A stretch of 64,000 nucleotides of DNA from Sordaria brevicollis (Eukaryota; Ascomycota; Sordariomycetes; Sordariales; Sordariaceae), in assembly GCA_033439795.1 (NCBI GenBank), contig JAUTDP010000005.1, forward strand, positions 2,571,001 through 2,635,000, read 5' to 3'. The position numbers and the translations under genes are program-made. Below, in pieces: positions 33,399 to 42,754 of the stretch. The notes beneath the pieces are model-generated. The model did no database searches. It was given only the letters and a program-made list of their open reading frames with translations, and had not been told where the DNA came from. Numbering within the stretch: the first letter of the stretch is position 1; every line of letters starts with the position of its first letter.

Positions 33399-33632
33399 GC
33401 GCGATTGGCGTAGCGGCCAACGCATAACACTCCCTGCGGATACCCCTTCTGGTGCGCAAGAGGGCGTGTGTTCAACACCAACCCGTAGTCGCAGATCACT
33501 GGCAATTAAAAAATAAGGCTTTGGTCCGAGTTTGGGGGGGAGGTGGTGGCATCACCTCCACCTCGATTGCCACAAAGCGGAAGAGTGATGGGGGAAAAGT
33601 GTTAAGACCCGGGTTCGAGTCCCGGATTGCGT
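33399..33632 (+). tRNA. tRNA-Gly(CCC), probable, with a long intron
   Basis: The acceptor stem 33399-33405 (GCGCGAT) pairs with 33626-33632 (ATTGCGT) over seven pairs including two G-U. T8-G9 is followed by a 4-bp D stem (GCGT/ACGC) and A box TGGCGTAGCGG. The anticodon stem TAACA (33425-33429) pairs with TGTTA (33600-33604). The T arm is CCGGG-TTCGAGT-CCCGG, with a perfect B box GGTTCGAGTCC. A discriminator A and a T-rich pol III terminator follow. Folding places CCC at 34-36, which gives Gly, and puts an intron of about 163 nt (33436-33598) after position 37. GCGC acceptor stems are also usual in tRNA-Gly. U37 is unusual, so the anticodon assignment is less certain than the gene itself. Confidence 0.6.
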
Positions 33633-33636
33633 AATT

Positions 33637-33641
33637 CTTTT

Positions 33642-33673
<32 letters not shown>

Positions 33674-33682
33674 TTTCTTTTT
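33637..33682. repeat. (CTTT)n microsatellite
   Basis: T-rich CTTT repeats directly downstream of the tRNA. The first T run probably acts as the pol III terminator. Confidence 0.85.
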
Positions 33683-34177
33683 GCTGTTTGGAGTGTTGCA
33701 GCAAAGGGGAGAACAGCAGTGGCGTTGCGGAGCTTGGCGTTACGGACTCAGATAGGGAAGTTCTTGTGGAAGACGACTGCCGTGGTTAGGAAAAAACGAA
33801 AAAATCTTCAAACAATAGATGAGATTACGAAATGTTTGAGAACACATCTCATAATGGGCAGCCTTTCTCTTGACAACACATATTCCTTATAGCTCCAAAT
33901 GTCTACGAGTGTCAAACACATCGCAAAGTACTTCGTTATCGCACTATTCTCCACCATCACCGGTGCGCCAAAACCGTCCGCTAATTCGCAGCGCCAATCC
34001 AAAACCGAACCACCATCGCAACCATCATCGTATTTTCTTCCATCCCCCTTGACATATCCTGCATAACGTACTATTTGGAGCCATCGATATTCCACGTCGA
34101 CCCGGCAATGCAAGGATCATAGGCTTGCCAGTTGCCTTGGGCTGTATGATATCTTCCGTTAGACACCAAGAGCAGAA
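33683..34177. other. Spacer between the tRNA and the PY gene array
   Basis: About 500 bp with no gene or repeat recognised. It marks the change from dispersed genes to the minus-strand PY-motif array. Confidence 0.4.
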
Positions 34178-35455
34178 CTACAACCCAGCATTCCCGAACC
34201 GATCCGGAGCCCTAACGATTTGAAATCCCTCGCGTGGCCAATAAACCAGTAAATACTCGTGCAAATACTCCTCCCTCCGTGGTGGTTGCCCCGCAGAGCC
34301 TCCTCCTCCATGTCCTCCGGAACAACGCAGAATCGCCCACAAGTCCTTTTCCCCTTCAAGGAACCGTACAAACGCCTGTCTTTGTTCCTCCTCGCTGCCG
34401 CCAAACTCGAGCACGCGCTCATTGTTGCCCGCAAGCGGGGTGTAACGAGGCAACTCGGGAGCGCCGTTGTGGTAACCATCAGATGAGCGATGGAAATCTC
34501 TGAGGACCCTGATGATGTCGTAGTCGGACGCTGTGGGATGAAGCCGAGGGTTGCGGGGCGAGTATGGCGGCGGCGGATGGGAAGGGTCGGCTTGTGGTGC
34601 GGTAGGTAGGGGTATGAGTCTTCGCAGGATGAGGTCGGACGTGATGGTGACGCTGGACAACTTGGGATACGGAGGAGGAGGATCGGTGTGTGTCGCGGGC
34701 TCTGGTTCTGGAGGTCGGGGGATATCAGGATGGGAACGTGTGGCTGCGAAGGTAGGAGCGTCGCGAGCGTCTACCATGATGGTGTCATTGTCGGAAGGCG
34801 TTGAGTGGGGCCGATGAAGGGTGGCACTGCCCGTGGGTTCTTGTGTTTGATTGGTATGTGGTTCTACAACAATTGGAGGAGGACTAAATGCTCCGGAGGG
34901 AGACCGCCGCCATGGGAGGCCTGTATCAGATTCAGACCATCTACGCTCTTGGTGACGCAGGGAATCTCTGCCACGTCTCTGGTTTGTTCTGCCGTCATCG
35001 TCTGGCGCTGTGGTCTCGGGCTCAGTAACTTCGAGGTGCGCTTGGGATCGAGTCCGGGTGGATGTGTTGTATAGTCTTCTGAAAATGCCCCGTGGAGCTT
35101 GTGAGGGGACCATGTTCTGATGGCTGTAGGCTCCTTCAGTTGTACCGATTGTGCTCGATGGGGACTCGGAGGCTTGGGAGCGCTGGGGGTCGACGTCAAG
35201 AGCCACTGGCGGTTGACTGGCTACGCGGATGCAGTTCTCGGGCAACAACGGCACCTGAGCGTCCTCGCGTCGAAGTGTTCTGCGGCTCAAGAGAGAGCTC
35301 ACGGGCGCGGTGCGGCGAGGGTGTGCCTGCAGCGAAGTCATCGTCGACGACAATCCTGGACTTTCGGCTCGCGATGAAGCTGGAGAGTTTGCCGCTGGCA
35401 CGGTCTCTTGGGAATTGTCGTTACAACCCTGGTTTCCGAGGGCCATTCTGTCCAT
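34178..35455 (-). CDS. Large PY-motif family protein (array member 1)
   Basis: 425 aa from the ATG at 35455 (MDRMALGNQGCNDNSQETVP). Just upstream of it lies a CTAAC branch site and a CACAG acceptor, so there is an intron in the 5' UTR or an upstream coding exon that I could not place. The protein is Pro/Ser/Arg-rich and probably disordered. It carries the family motif RRTLRREDAQVPLL near residue 60, two PPPPY motifs (DPPPPYPKL and HPPPPYSPR) and one LPRYT, then a C-terminal folded-looking part with SEEEQRQAFVRFLEGEKDLW and EEYLHEYLLVYWPREGFQ. PY motifs bind WW domains, for example of Nedd4/Rsp5 ubiquitin ligases; an adaptor role is inferred. The largest member of the array and its left end. 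Confidence 0.72.
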   Translation of the reverse strand: MDRMALGNQGCNDNSQETVPAANSPASSRAESPGLSSTMTSLQAHPRRTAPVSSLLSRRTLRREDAQVPLLPENCIRVASQPPVALDVDPQRSQASESPSSTIGTTEGAYSHQNMVPSQAPRGIFRRLYNTSTRTRSQAHLEVTEPETTAPDDDGRTNQRRGRDSLRHQERRWSESDTGLPWRRSPSGAFSPPPIVVEPHTNQTQEPTGSATLHRPHSTPSDNDTIMVDARDAPTFAATRSHPDIPRPPEPEPATHTDPPPPYPKLSSVTITSDLILRRLIPLPTAPQADPSHPPPPYSPRNPRLHPTASDYDIIRVLRDFHRSSDGYHNGAPELPRYTPLAGNNERVLEFGGSEEEQRQAFVRFLEGEKDLWAILRCSGGHGGGGSAGQPPRREEYLHEYLLVYWPREGFQIVRAPDRFGNAGL

Positions 35456-36379
35456 TGGCGACTGTGGAAAGTCGAAGTTAGTCAGCGTGTTGCTGTCCTG
35501 GCCGTGGAAGCTTTTGTAATGCGAGGATCGCGGAAGAAGGTTGAGGGTTCGACCCAAATTCAAGAACAGTTGATGACGGCGGATCACTGGTTCTAATGCA
35601 TCAGAAGGAGTGACCAATTGTTTCCCGTTACCTTTTGTCTCGAGGAGTCCCAGTGGTATGGTTTCAATGCAATGGCAGCAGAGTGCATACTGTAAGTTCC
35701 GTGACAGGTGCTTTTCTCGGTCAGGTGCCGGGGCCGGTCCCGGTGTGGAGCCGACGGGAACCAGGGGCAGCACAGAAGCCGTTCCGGCATCTTCTCAGAC
35801 GGTATTCTCAGTATGGAAATGCAAGACCCCGGATTGTGAATGACAAGTGAAAGCAAAATTCCCTCCAAAAGTAGGCAATTACGAATGAAAATATCCATGT
35901 AAATATCGAGAAGGTAGGGCTAATTGGCAACTGCTTGCCAAATGCATTTGTAGAGCGGACGGGACATTTGGGTCCTTTCGTGCCTGCCACATCTCCAAAC
36001 CAGATGCTGTGGTTTCGCTCAGAAGGAAACTGGAAGCTACGTTTACCAAAGCACAACACAAAATCGTCAAATGAGGAAGTCGTAGAGGAGCAAGAACTTT
36101 GGATTTTGCAATGAGAAAGAGCCACTAGCTAGAGATTTAGGCGTGGAAAATTGTTTTTCGTCGAGTGTCCATGCCGAATAACGTGTTGCGCTAACAATTA
36201 GTGACAATGTCCACTGTAAACTGGAAGGCACTCGCTGTAGGCCACCTGCAACAACGCACCAGCGTACCGAATTTGCAGCCACCCGCAACTCCTCTCACGG
36301 ACAATCATCCAAACCAGAAAGATCGCTTTTTCTTCCAATCCTATATCGACCACAGAACATTCGCCCTTCATTTCTCCGT
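35456..36379. other. Upstream region of array member 1
   Basis: About 900 bp. It contains the 5' intron and probable leader of the 34.2-35.5 kb gene. Minus-strand frames at 35808-36125 lack an ATG and were not accepted. Confidence 0.35.
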
Positions 36380-36856
36380 CTATAAGAATATGGTGCAAAT
36401 TCCTGGTGGTGCACTGAGAAGCGGTGGTGTCAGTATGAAACGCACAACTAGGTATCGGTAGGTGCAAGTTTATAAGAAGACTTACCCTCTTTCTTCGATC
36501 GGCGAGTCAGGGAATTCGAAGAAGTCGTTGACTCTCTTTGGAATCGGCGGAGGAGGCTAGAATACAGTGATGGGTTAGTCATTGTTGGCAATCACTGGCC
36601 TGTCATTCCCATCCGTGTTGCGCCGTTTGACGCTTGCCGTCGTTGATAAATCACGCAAAGTGACGGGGAGAGACTGTGTAGGAGCACTCACTCGGCTGCT
36701 CCTGGCGCCGCTTGACGACGCGAATGCGATGGGTTTGGTTCTTGGAATCTCTGGAAGTGGAACCTCCTTCCGTTAGCTGCTTGCTCGTGCAGCATTCGTG
36801 ATGGTTGGGGAAAGAAGGAAGAAGACTGGCATACGTGGATGAGGGTGCGTTTCCAT
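36380..36856 (-). CDS. Small four-exon proline-rich protein, 61 aa
   Basis: Exons 36856-36835, 36750-36692, 36556-36486 and 36413-36380. The introns are GTATGC...CAG, GTGAGT...TAG and GTAAGT...CAG, each with a CTAAC or CTGAC branch site, and the phases agree across all three. The protein begins METHPHPQIPRTKPIAFA, continues SSSGARSSRPPPPIPKRVND, FFEFPDSPIEER and ends GAPPGICTIFL. No family is recognised. It lacks the L-x-REDA and LPxY motifs of the neighbours, but its last exon starts with an APP codon run like theirs. It is invisible to single-frame searches because no exon is longer than 71 nt. Confidence comes only from the splice signals and the continuous frame. Confidence 0.5.
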
Positions 36857-37969
36857 GAAGAAAGAGGGAGGGGAGTCGTGAAAGGAGGAAGAACAGAGAG
36901 GATGTGGTGCTCCCTCCCGCTTGTCAAGTTGTGTGGGCTTGTGGGAGTGGGTCTAGTTTGTTCTTGCCAGTTGGAGGAAGGCACAAAGAGAAATCCTGCT
37001 CACTGGGAAGGAACGAGACTGTCTCGGGGCCGAGAGTGCATGAACACCTCGGCGGAACTGCGTGACATAATGAACGTGCTTTCCCATGAGCTTGTTGTCT
37101 TGTGAGGTACCTCAGAGAGGTCAAAAAACGGGACATTGCAATGAATTCCACGATCAACATACCACTTCAACCTTCTTTTGCCGGCCACTTCGACCAAGGA
37201 CTTTTTCTTCAGATACTCTCTTTGCTCGACGCTCGGCTCTTGTCAGCTCAAAGATCTTGAAGTGGTTGCCCACTATGAAGCACTCCATTCAGGCGTCTGT
37301 CTCTGCCGAATCAACAAAATCCTTGACCAACTCTGCCTCCTCGCCGAAACCCGATGTATCCGACCAAGTCAATGGCCCGGCATGGAGGTGCTGAGATGAT
37401 ATTGGTCGGCTCTCGTTGGTCCTCGTTGTCATCTTCGGTTCATAATGCAGAGGCAAGGGGCATACAATCGCGGTCTCACGGACTTCTTTCGGTAGTTGAC
37501 AACATCCAGTTCTGTATTATGCTTATGCCTAACTGACGGCTGAGAACAGGAACCGCTCCATTCGATCGTTTGTTCGTACAAAATCGTGACAACTATTCGT
37601 GATCCAGCCACATCCTTACATCCTTTCTCAAATCAGTCGTTTCTCTCACTGCAGACTGTCGACCGGTACCCATACATCACTCGACACAAGTCCCTTCTGA
37701 ACATCTCCCCCCTTTCGTCGTCGTCCGTCATTGTTGGTTACATTCGTCGCTCTGAACTAGATCCCGTTTCTCTTGGTTAGCACTTGTTCGAAGCCGAAGA
37801 ACAAATCATTGTCCATCATCGATGACATAAGGAGTCTATAACTTACGGTGAGGGTCAATCAGGATGAACATTGGGCCTTCTGGCTTGCCCAGGCGCATGT
37901 ACTGGACGTTCGACACGGGCGGATCCGGGCCCCTATCTCGTTACAGTGTCAGACACACTCGCCGAAGGT
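36857..37969. other. Spacer within the array
   Basis: About 1.1 kb with no supported gene. Plus-strand frames at 37086-37394 and 37586-37780 show no recognisable features. Confidence 0.35.
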
Positions 37970-38377
37970 TTAACGACGGTCCTCCGGGCGCCTCTTCTGC
38001 AGCTTGTTCCTCTTCCGCTTATAGGGCGGTGGCGATGGGCCCTCCATCTCCGCGATGCGGTAGTGGTGGCCTGCACTGACAACCTCGATCGTATTCTCTC
38101 CGGGACCAGGGGTAGGCGTGTATGCAGGGACCGGATCCTTGATATCCTCCTCAATCTCCTGCTCCTGGATATGGTCGGTGGGATTTTCTTCAAGGAAGTT
38201 GAGCAGTCCGACACGCTCGTTCAGACGGTCGACGACCTGGTTGTTGTTGGTCTCCGCAACTTGGCTGTTGTTGGCTGTGACGGTTTGTCCCTGAGGGTTG
38301 GCACGGGATGCAGCTTGACGGAGCGAGCGTGTGGCTTGTGTACGGCGGAGGGTAGGTCGGTGCGTCGAGGATGGCAT
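37970..38377 (-). CDS. PY-motif family protein (array member 2)
   Basis: 135 aa from the ATG at 38377 (MPSSTHRPTLRRTQATRSLR). The N-terminus is basic, with a TLRR remnant of the family motif. The middle, ERVGLLNFLEENPTDHIQEQ, is acidic. The C-terminal part PVPAYTPTPGPGENTIEVV aligns with LPAYTQNAGxxEITM of the paralogues, and a PSPPPYKRKRNK motif gives a PPxY followed by a basic tail that could act as a nuclear localisation signal. Function unknown; WW-domain binding is inferred from the PPxY. Confidence 0.6.
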   Translation of the reverse strand: MPSSTHRPTLRRTQATRSLRQAASRANPQGQTVTANNSQVAETNNNQVVDRLNERVGLLNFLEENPTDHIQEQEIEEDIKDPVPAYTPTPGPGENTIEVVSAGHHYRIAEMEGPSPPPYKRKRNKLQKRRPEDRR

Positions 38378-39036
38378 CTTGTTCGCTTTTGTCGATGACA
38401 CTGCTCGAGATGGTGTTTTGGTAGGTGATCAATATTGAGAAAGGTGGGTTTGGGGTCCTCAATGTTGGCTGCAAGAAGCGCGGAAAATAGGAATCTAAAC
38501 AGCGAACCGCCATGCTCAGGAAATTTGAAGGTGTCCCTGTCGTCGGCAAAACGTTGTGTGAATGTTTGGATCAAGGTTCATGATCCGGTGAAGACATCAC
38601 GTTGGCCACCCCTCACAGGTTTCGGCTACGCGAATGTCAGTTTTGCGATGAGGGCCGACAAGTGAAATAGGTTAGTAAGTGGTCAGCGAGTATTAAACGA
38701 ATGATCCGCAATCCTATGCTATGGCTTCGTATTTGGCTTTGTATGATCACGTTGGCTGACAACCCATCGCCAGTTGATGATAAATAGAGTCAGAACAAAG
38801 CGAGATATAAGCATTCTAGGTCAGGATGGCCGTGGATAATGCCAAGAATGTCATTGTAGGAAGTACAATGGAGCCTTCGATTGAATTATTGCAGAGTGTC
38901 CCAGCAGTGTTCTGTCAGGGACCGAATCTTTTCAATGATCGCCAGTAAGATATGAGAACCACAGTACAAGCTGAAGTGACGCCGTGATGCTTTCAAGGGT
39001 GTGAAGTACAAGTAAGTTGTCGTGGAATCCTCCCAA
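38378..39036. other. Spacer within the array
   Basis: About 650 bp, the upstream region of array member 2 and the 3' side of member 3. No feature recognised. Confidence 0.35.
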
Positions 39037-39950
39037 TCATTTTCCTTCTCCTTCCTCGAGAGATCTAATCATGTAGTGGACGGTTAGCCTTGGTTTCAAT
39101 TACCAACACGCTTGCTTCCTAGCTGCGATACACACCTTTTGAAGTCCTTCATCTCCGCCTGAGCCTCCTGCTCGTTCTTTTCCTCGGCGTCATTCTCTTT
39201 GATGTCTTCGGTACCGTCCTCCCCGTCATCGTTGTTGTGCTCCCTCTTCCTCTGCTGACCCCTCGTCTCTTGCGAGTCTTCCTTCGGCGGCGGCATCGGC
39301 TCCCTCGTGTACCTAGGAGTATGGTTGATATACTCTGGCAGTCTCGCCGCCAGCTCCATCGTCACCTCTTCCGCGCGCGGCAGCACCGAGTACGGCGGCG
39401 CCGGGTTCCGAACCCCATACTCCTCCGGATTCTGCATCCTCTCCAGTACGGCCAGGACGTGCCCGACCAGTATTCCGAGCATGGGAGCGTGGCCGCCCGC
39501 AGCCTCCTCCAACATGGTGACTATGATGAGAATGGAAGTGGCCATATCGTCGGGATCCAAGGCATCCAGAACGCGATCGGTGATGGCCTCGACTTCGTTT
39601 TTGTCGAAGTGGATTTCCGGCGGAGGTGGGGATGCCGCGGGGTGGTCGGGCGGCGGGTTGAGTATTTGGTGGACGAGTTGGCCAACCAGCTCGAAGTTTA
39701 CGCCGTCTTCTTCGTCGCCGGCCGCGTCGTTGTCTTCCTCGTCCGAGCCATCGTCGGCGGCGTCTTCTGAGGCGTCTTCGGAGGATGAGGATTCCTCGTC
39801 CGAGGGCTCCTCGTTGGGAGAGGGCGTCTCGTCAGAAGAAGATAGCTCTTCGTCGGAGGGATCATCCTCACGCTTGACGCGCTTGCGAGCAGGCTCGCCG
39901 TTGGCGTCCTGACCTTGAGGGCAACGGCCGTTGGAGGATTGGGAGAGCAT
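39037..39950 (-). CDS. Acidic PY-motif family protein (array member 3)
   Basis: Start at the ATG at 39950 (MLSQSSNGRCPQGQDANGEP). Exon 1 runs 39950-39136 and a likely GTGTGT...TAG intron (39135-39065, GCTAAC branch) leads to a short last exon ending at 39037, giving 280 aa ending DFKRSLEEGEGK; without splicing the frame stops at 39096. There is a PARKRVKRE basic cluster, then a long Asp/Glu/Ser acidic region, then a helical part (VNFELVGQLVHQILN, ITDRVLDALDPDDMATSILI, MLGILVGHVLAVLERM) and the family core NPAPPYSVLPRAEEVTMELA followed by LPEYINHTPRYT. The acidic and basic patches suggest a nuclear protein. Function unknown. Confidence 0.68.
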
Positions 39951-40609
39951 CTTTGCGTTGTTTGTGGTGGTTTTTATAATAGGTAGAGTTGGAGTAATGG
40001 AGTGTTGGATTATTGAGGTTACCCAGTTGTGAGAGAGTGCGTGATGAGTGATCACATGCAATTTTGGACGAGGAAAAAAAAAAAAAAAAAAAAAAAGAGT
40101 TGTCGTGTGTGGGTGAGGGCTACGGTACCAGAACGAGGGCACTAAGTGAAGGGTGGTAAGCTTAAACGTGAAAAGTTCGAGAGGGTAAGCACGGGTCATG
40201 TTCTAGCTCAAAGCTTCCGTCCAGCGGAAGGGGAAGGTAGTTTGCCCTCTTAGTGGTTTGCAGCGCTGTACATGCTTGAAGTACCTGTACCTCTATCCGC
40301 TTTACCGAGGGCTAGGTTCGTTTTATGTTCTTTCTGAGGAAGCTCAACTGAAAAGGGTTGCACACAAGGTTATATATGACTCACAGTTTGTAGATATCTC
40401 TAAACAAAGCGAATTGTAGAATATGTAGGTCGTTATACATTGCTGTACTGCAGGTAGGGTGTGTTTCATGCCAGGGGCGCAGCTGCGGTCGATGTAGCTG
40501 TAGTTGTGCATTGGGGGAAGGCAGCCACAGCTGTCAATGCCTGCACTTGAATCCTAGAGGTAACTTCCAGTTCCACCTCCTCTTTCCTTGAATCACAACT
40601 TGAATCACA
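39951..40609. other. Upstream region of array member 3
   Basis: About 650 bp with a 23-nt A run at 40074-40096 and no gene. The A run lies about 125 bp upstream of the start codon. Confidence 0.4.
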
Positions 40610-40617
40610 ATCCCAAA

Positions 40618-41066
40618 GAGAAAAACTACGCCCACACACACTTCCTCCTACACTCACACGTATACCTACCTATAATAGCTGACATAATTTACATGTGTTT
40701 TTACTGGTAAAATTCCGTTTTCCTCATGTTATGTGATATTCTTGGCAAGTTTGATAAGCGCGCCGTAACCGCCAGAGTCGTGATAATTTCATAGTGTTGA
40801 GCACAACGCAAAACACAATGTACAACGCACAACGTGACCGTGTGTATTGCGTTGCCGGGTGTGTGGGATACCCGTGCGTTGCGACCGTGTGTAAAACCGC
40901 GAAGTTTTGAGGACCTTAGAAAATTCGGTAAATATGGTAAATGTTACGGGGATTTTATGTGCAGCTGTTATGGCTGATAGGGAACTGGCAAGCTGGGCGC
41001 GGGTAAGGGTTATATATGGGATGTGTGTGAGTGTAGGACTCGATGTGTTTGGGCGTAGTTTTTCTC
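40618..41066. mobile_element. Non-autonomous DNA element, family B (449 bp)
   Basis: Inverted ends start GAGAAAAACTACGCCCA and match for about 45 bp with a few differences, including TCCTACACTCACAC on both sides. Flanked by an exact 8-bp target duplication ATCCCAAA (40610-40617 and 41067-41074), as for hAT elements. The interior has ACAACGCAC-type repeats. No coding capacity. The ends differ from family A. Confidence 0.85.
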
Positions 41067-41250
41067 ATCCCAAACTTAATTCAGTCTTCGTTGATCCACC
41101 ATATCTCATTCCACCTCAAGTGTACCTCTAGTTCTCCTTTCTGTCGTTGCCCTCGCTGCTCTGATTGATCTTGTAGATCTCGGCGATCTTGGTTCTCTCG
41201 TACTCTCGCTCTTGGTCCTCCATTTCTCCTTCCCCAGCCCCACCCTCCAC

Positions 41251-41685
41251 TCATCCCTCCTTCTCTTCCCTACGCGGGGTATACTCAGGCGCCGGCAACG
41301 CCAACTCGACCGTGACCTCCCCCTCGCCTGGCAAAGCGCTGTACGGCGGGGCAGGCCGGAAGCCTCTGCCCTCTGGATCGTTCACCTGCTCCTGGTGAGG
41401 AACCCAAACAACGCTCCCTGGCGGCAGGAAGCGGGCTGTCGCCGGGTTGCTCCTGAGACGGGCGACCGCGCGTCGTACGGGCGAATCGTCGGGGAGCGGA
41501 ATCTGTGGTCGGGCAGGGGCGGGGGTGCCGGTGTTTGGCTGCGCGGGTGGTTCTTGTGGGTGAGATTGCCCGTTGCTCGTGCTCATGGTCGCGTCCTGAC
41601 GCTGTAGACGGGGTAGTTGGGTCTGGTCGTCGGCTGACTGGGTGTGGCGGGAATGGTGCCGAATTGGAGTGGGTGGGAGTGGCAT
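41251..41685 (-). CDS. PY-motif family protein (array member 4)
   Basis: 144 aa from the ATG at 41685 (MPLPPTPIRHHSRHTQSADD). In order: LQRQDATMSTSN (family L-x-R-x-D-A motif), a Pro-rich linker, the module LPDDSPVRRAVARLRSNP...VVWVPHQEQ shared with array member 5, and the family core FRPAPPYSALPGEGEVTVEL followed by LALPAPEYTPRREE. The PPYS and PEYT sites frame the E-V-T-V-E stretch exactly as in members 3 and 5. No intron is needed. Function unknown; WW-domain binding is inferred. Confidence 0.7.
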   Translation of the reverse strand: MPLPPTPIRHHSRHTQSADDQTQLPRLQRQDATMSTSNGQSHPQEPPAQPNTGTPAPARPQIPLPDDSPVRRAVARLRSNPATARFLPPGSVVWVPHQEQVNDPEGRGFRPAPPYSALPGEGEVTVELALPAPEYTPRREEKEG

Positions 41686-42386
41686 TTTGTCTCTTGGACT
41701 GTGGTGGAAACGGTAGAGGAATCACTTGTTGTCGAGGTTGGTTTGGTTTGTGATGTTTGGGTACGTTTAATGGAAAAGAAGTTGAGTAAGGAAAGTGGAA
41801 AGTTCCGGTTGAGTTTGGCTGTAAGTTTACGTGGGAGGCTTTTTGCTGGAAACTTTTTTGTAGTAGGCCGCGTCCTGGCTTGAAGTCAAGGCTTGCGGTC
41901 CATCAAACTTCACCGCCCGCTCGCGTCTGTCTTGGAGCTCCCGTGCTGAAGGTTTCATATCGAGCGAGCGATAAGAGTCCAGATGAAAGTCACGGGTTTC
42001 CGACAGTCCTCTATCGGTTTCGTGGAGAGTTTCTTCCGCACACGTAGATGTGTTGATGACTTATATATTATGTAGTCCCATCTTCCCGGAAGTTGTCATT
42101 AGATTGGAAAGTGGTCAAGACAATAGGTCTTCTCGTCTTAACGTTCGTAGAGAAATGTTTAATCGTGCGTTGTTGGATACCTTTACAATATAGCTACAAC
42201 GGGGAAGATAGAGAACAGTGGGTACCTCTAATGATGAAGTCTTCTCGACTCATCTACTCTATGTACATGTAGTCGTGTACAAGTATTGTCCTATGGGTGT
42301 AGCTGTAGAAGGCACAACTCCGGTTGGTGCATGAAACGGAATGGTGGAGGCAGGTGGACATGTTCATTACACTTTAATAATCCTAA
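41686..42386. other. Upstream region of array member 4
   Basis: About 700 bp with no gene. A stretch at 41880-41917 (TTGAAGTCAAGG...AACTTCACC) weakly resembles the promoter motif of the other members. Confidence 0.35.
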
Positions 42387-42702
42387 TTACTGGAACATGT
42401 CATCATGAATCATGTCGCCGTCGAAGGAGGCGACAAGCTCCTCGGCCTTGCTGGCCAACTCCTGCACCAAGTCCATAACCGGCTTAAAAGCCGGGTGCAA
42501 AACACCGTCCGCAAAGGCAACCAAATCATCGCTATCACATGTGTTAGTCGCATTGTCTACAGTGTTGTTCGTTGATTCATTGGGCTTGAACTAACGCGCT
42601 GTGGGCGACTAAGTCGGCCCGGTCCAGCAACCGGAGGCCGGTCGCGATCTGCTTAGCAGCAGCCCAGGTCTTGACCTGGTCCTTTGCATCTATCGCCTGC
42701 AC
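42387..42702 (-). CDS. Two exons of a helical protein, 5' end not found
   Basis: Exon 42702-42596 reads VQAIDAKDQVKTWAAAKQIA then TGLRLLDRADLVAHSA. A GTTAGT...TAG intron of 64 nt (42595-42532, GACTAAC branch) leads to exon 42531-42387, ADDLVAFADGVLHPAFKPVM, DLVQELASKAEELVASFDGD and MIHDDMFQ, then a stop. The frame is continuous and protein-like. No ATG precedes it in frame. It could be the 3' end of array member 5 if an intron starts near its GATGATGTG codons, or a decayed separate gene. No family recognised. Confidence 0.5.
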
Positions 42703-42754
42703 CTGTATATTCCTGCATCAAACATCCAACCACCGCCTTCCCCAAACCACATCC

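Noticed and set aside
33401..33492. Shorter tRNA with 3' end at the GTAGTCGC stretch
   Set aside because: The acceptor stem can pair, but T8, the T stem and the B box do not fit; the longer gene fits all of them.
36380..36413. C-terminal CTIFL of the 61-aa protein as a prenylation signal
   Set aside because: The Cys is five residues from the end, not four, so it is not a CaaX box.
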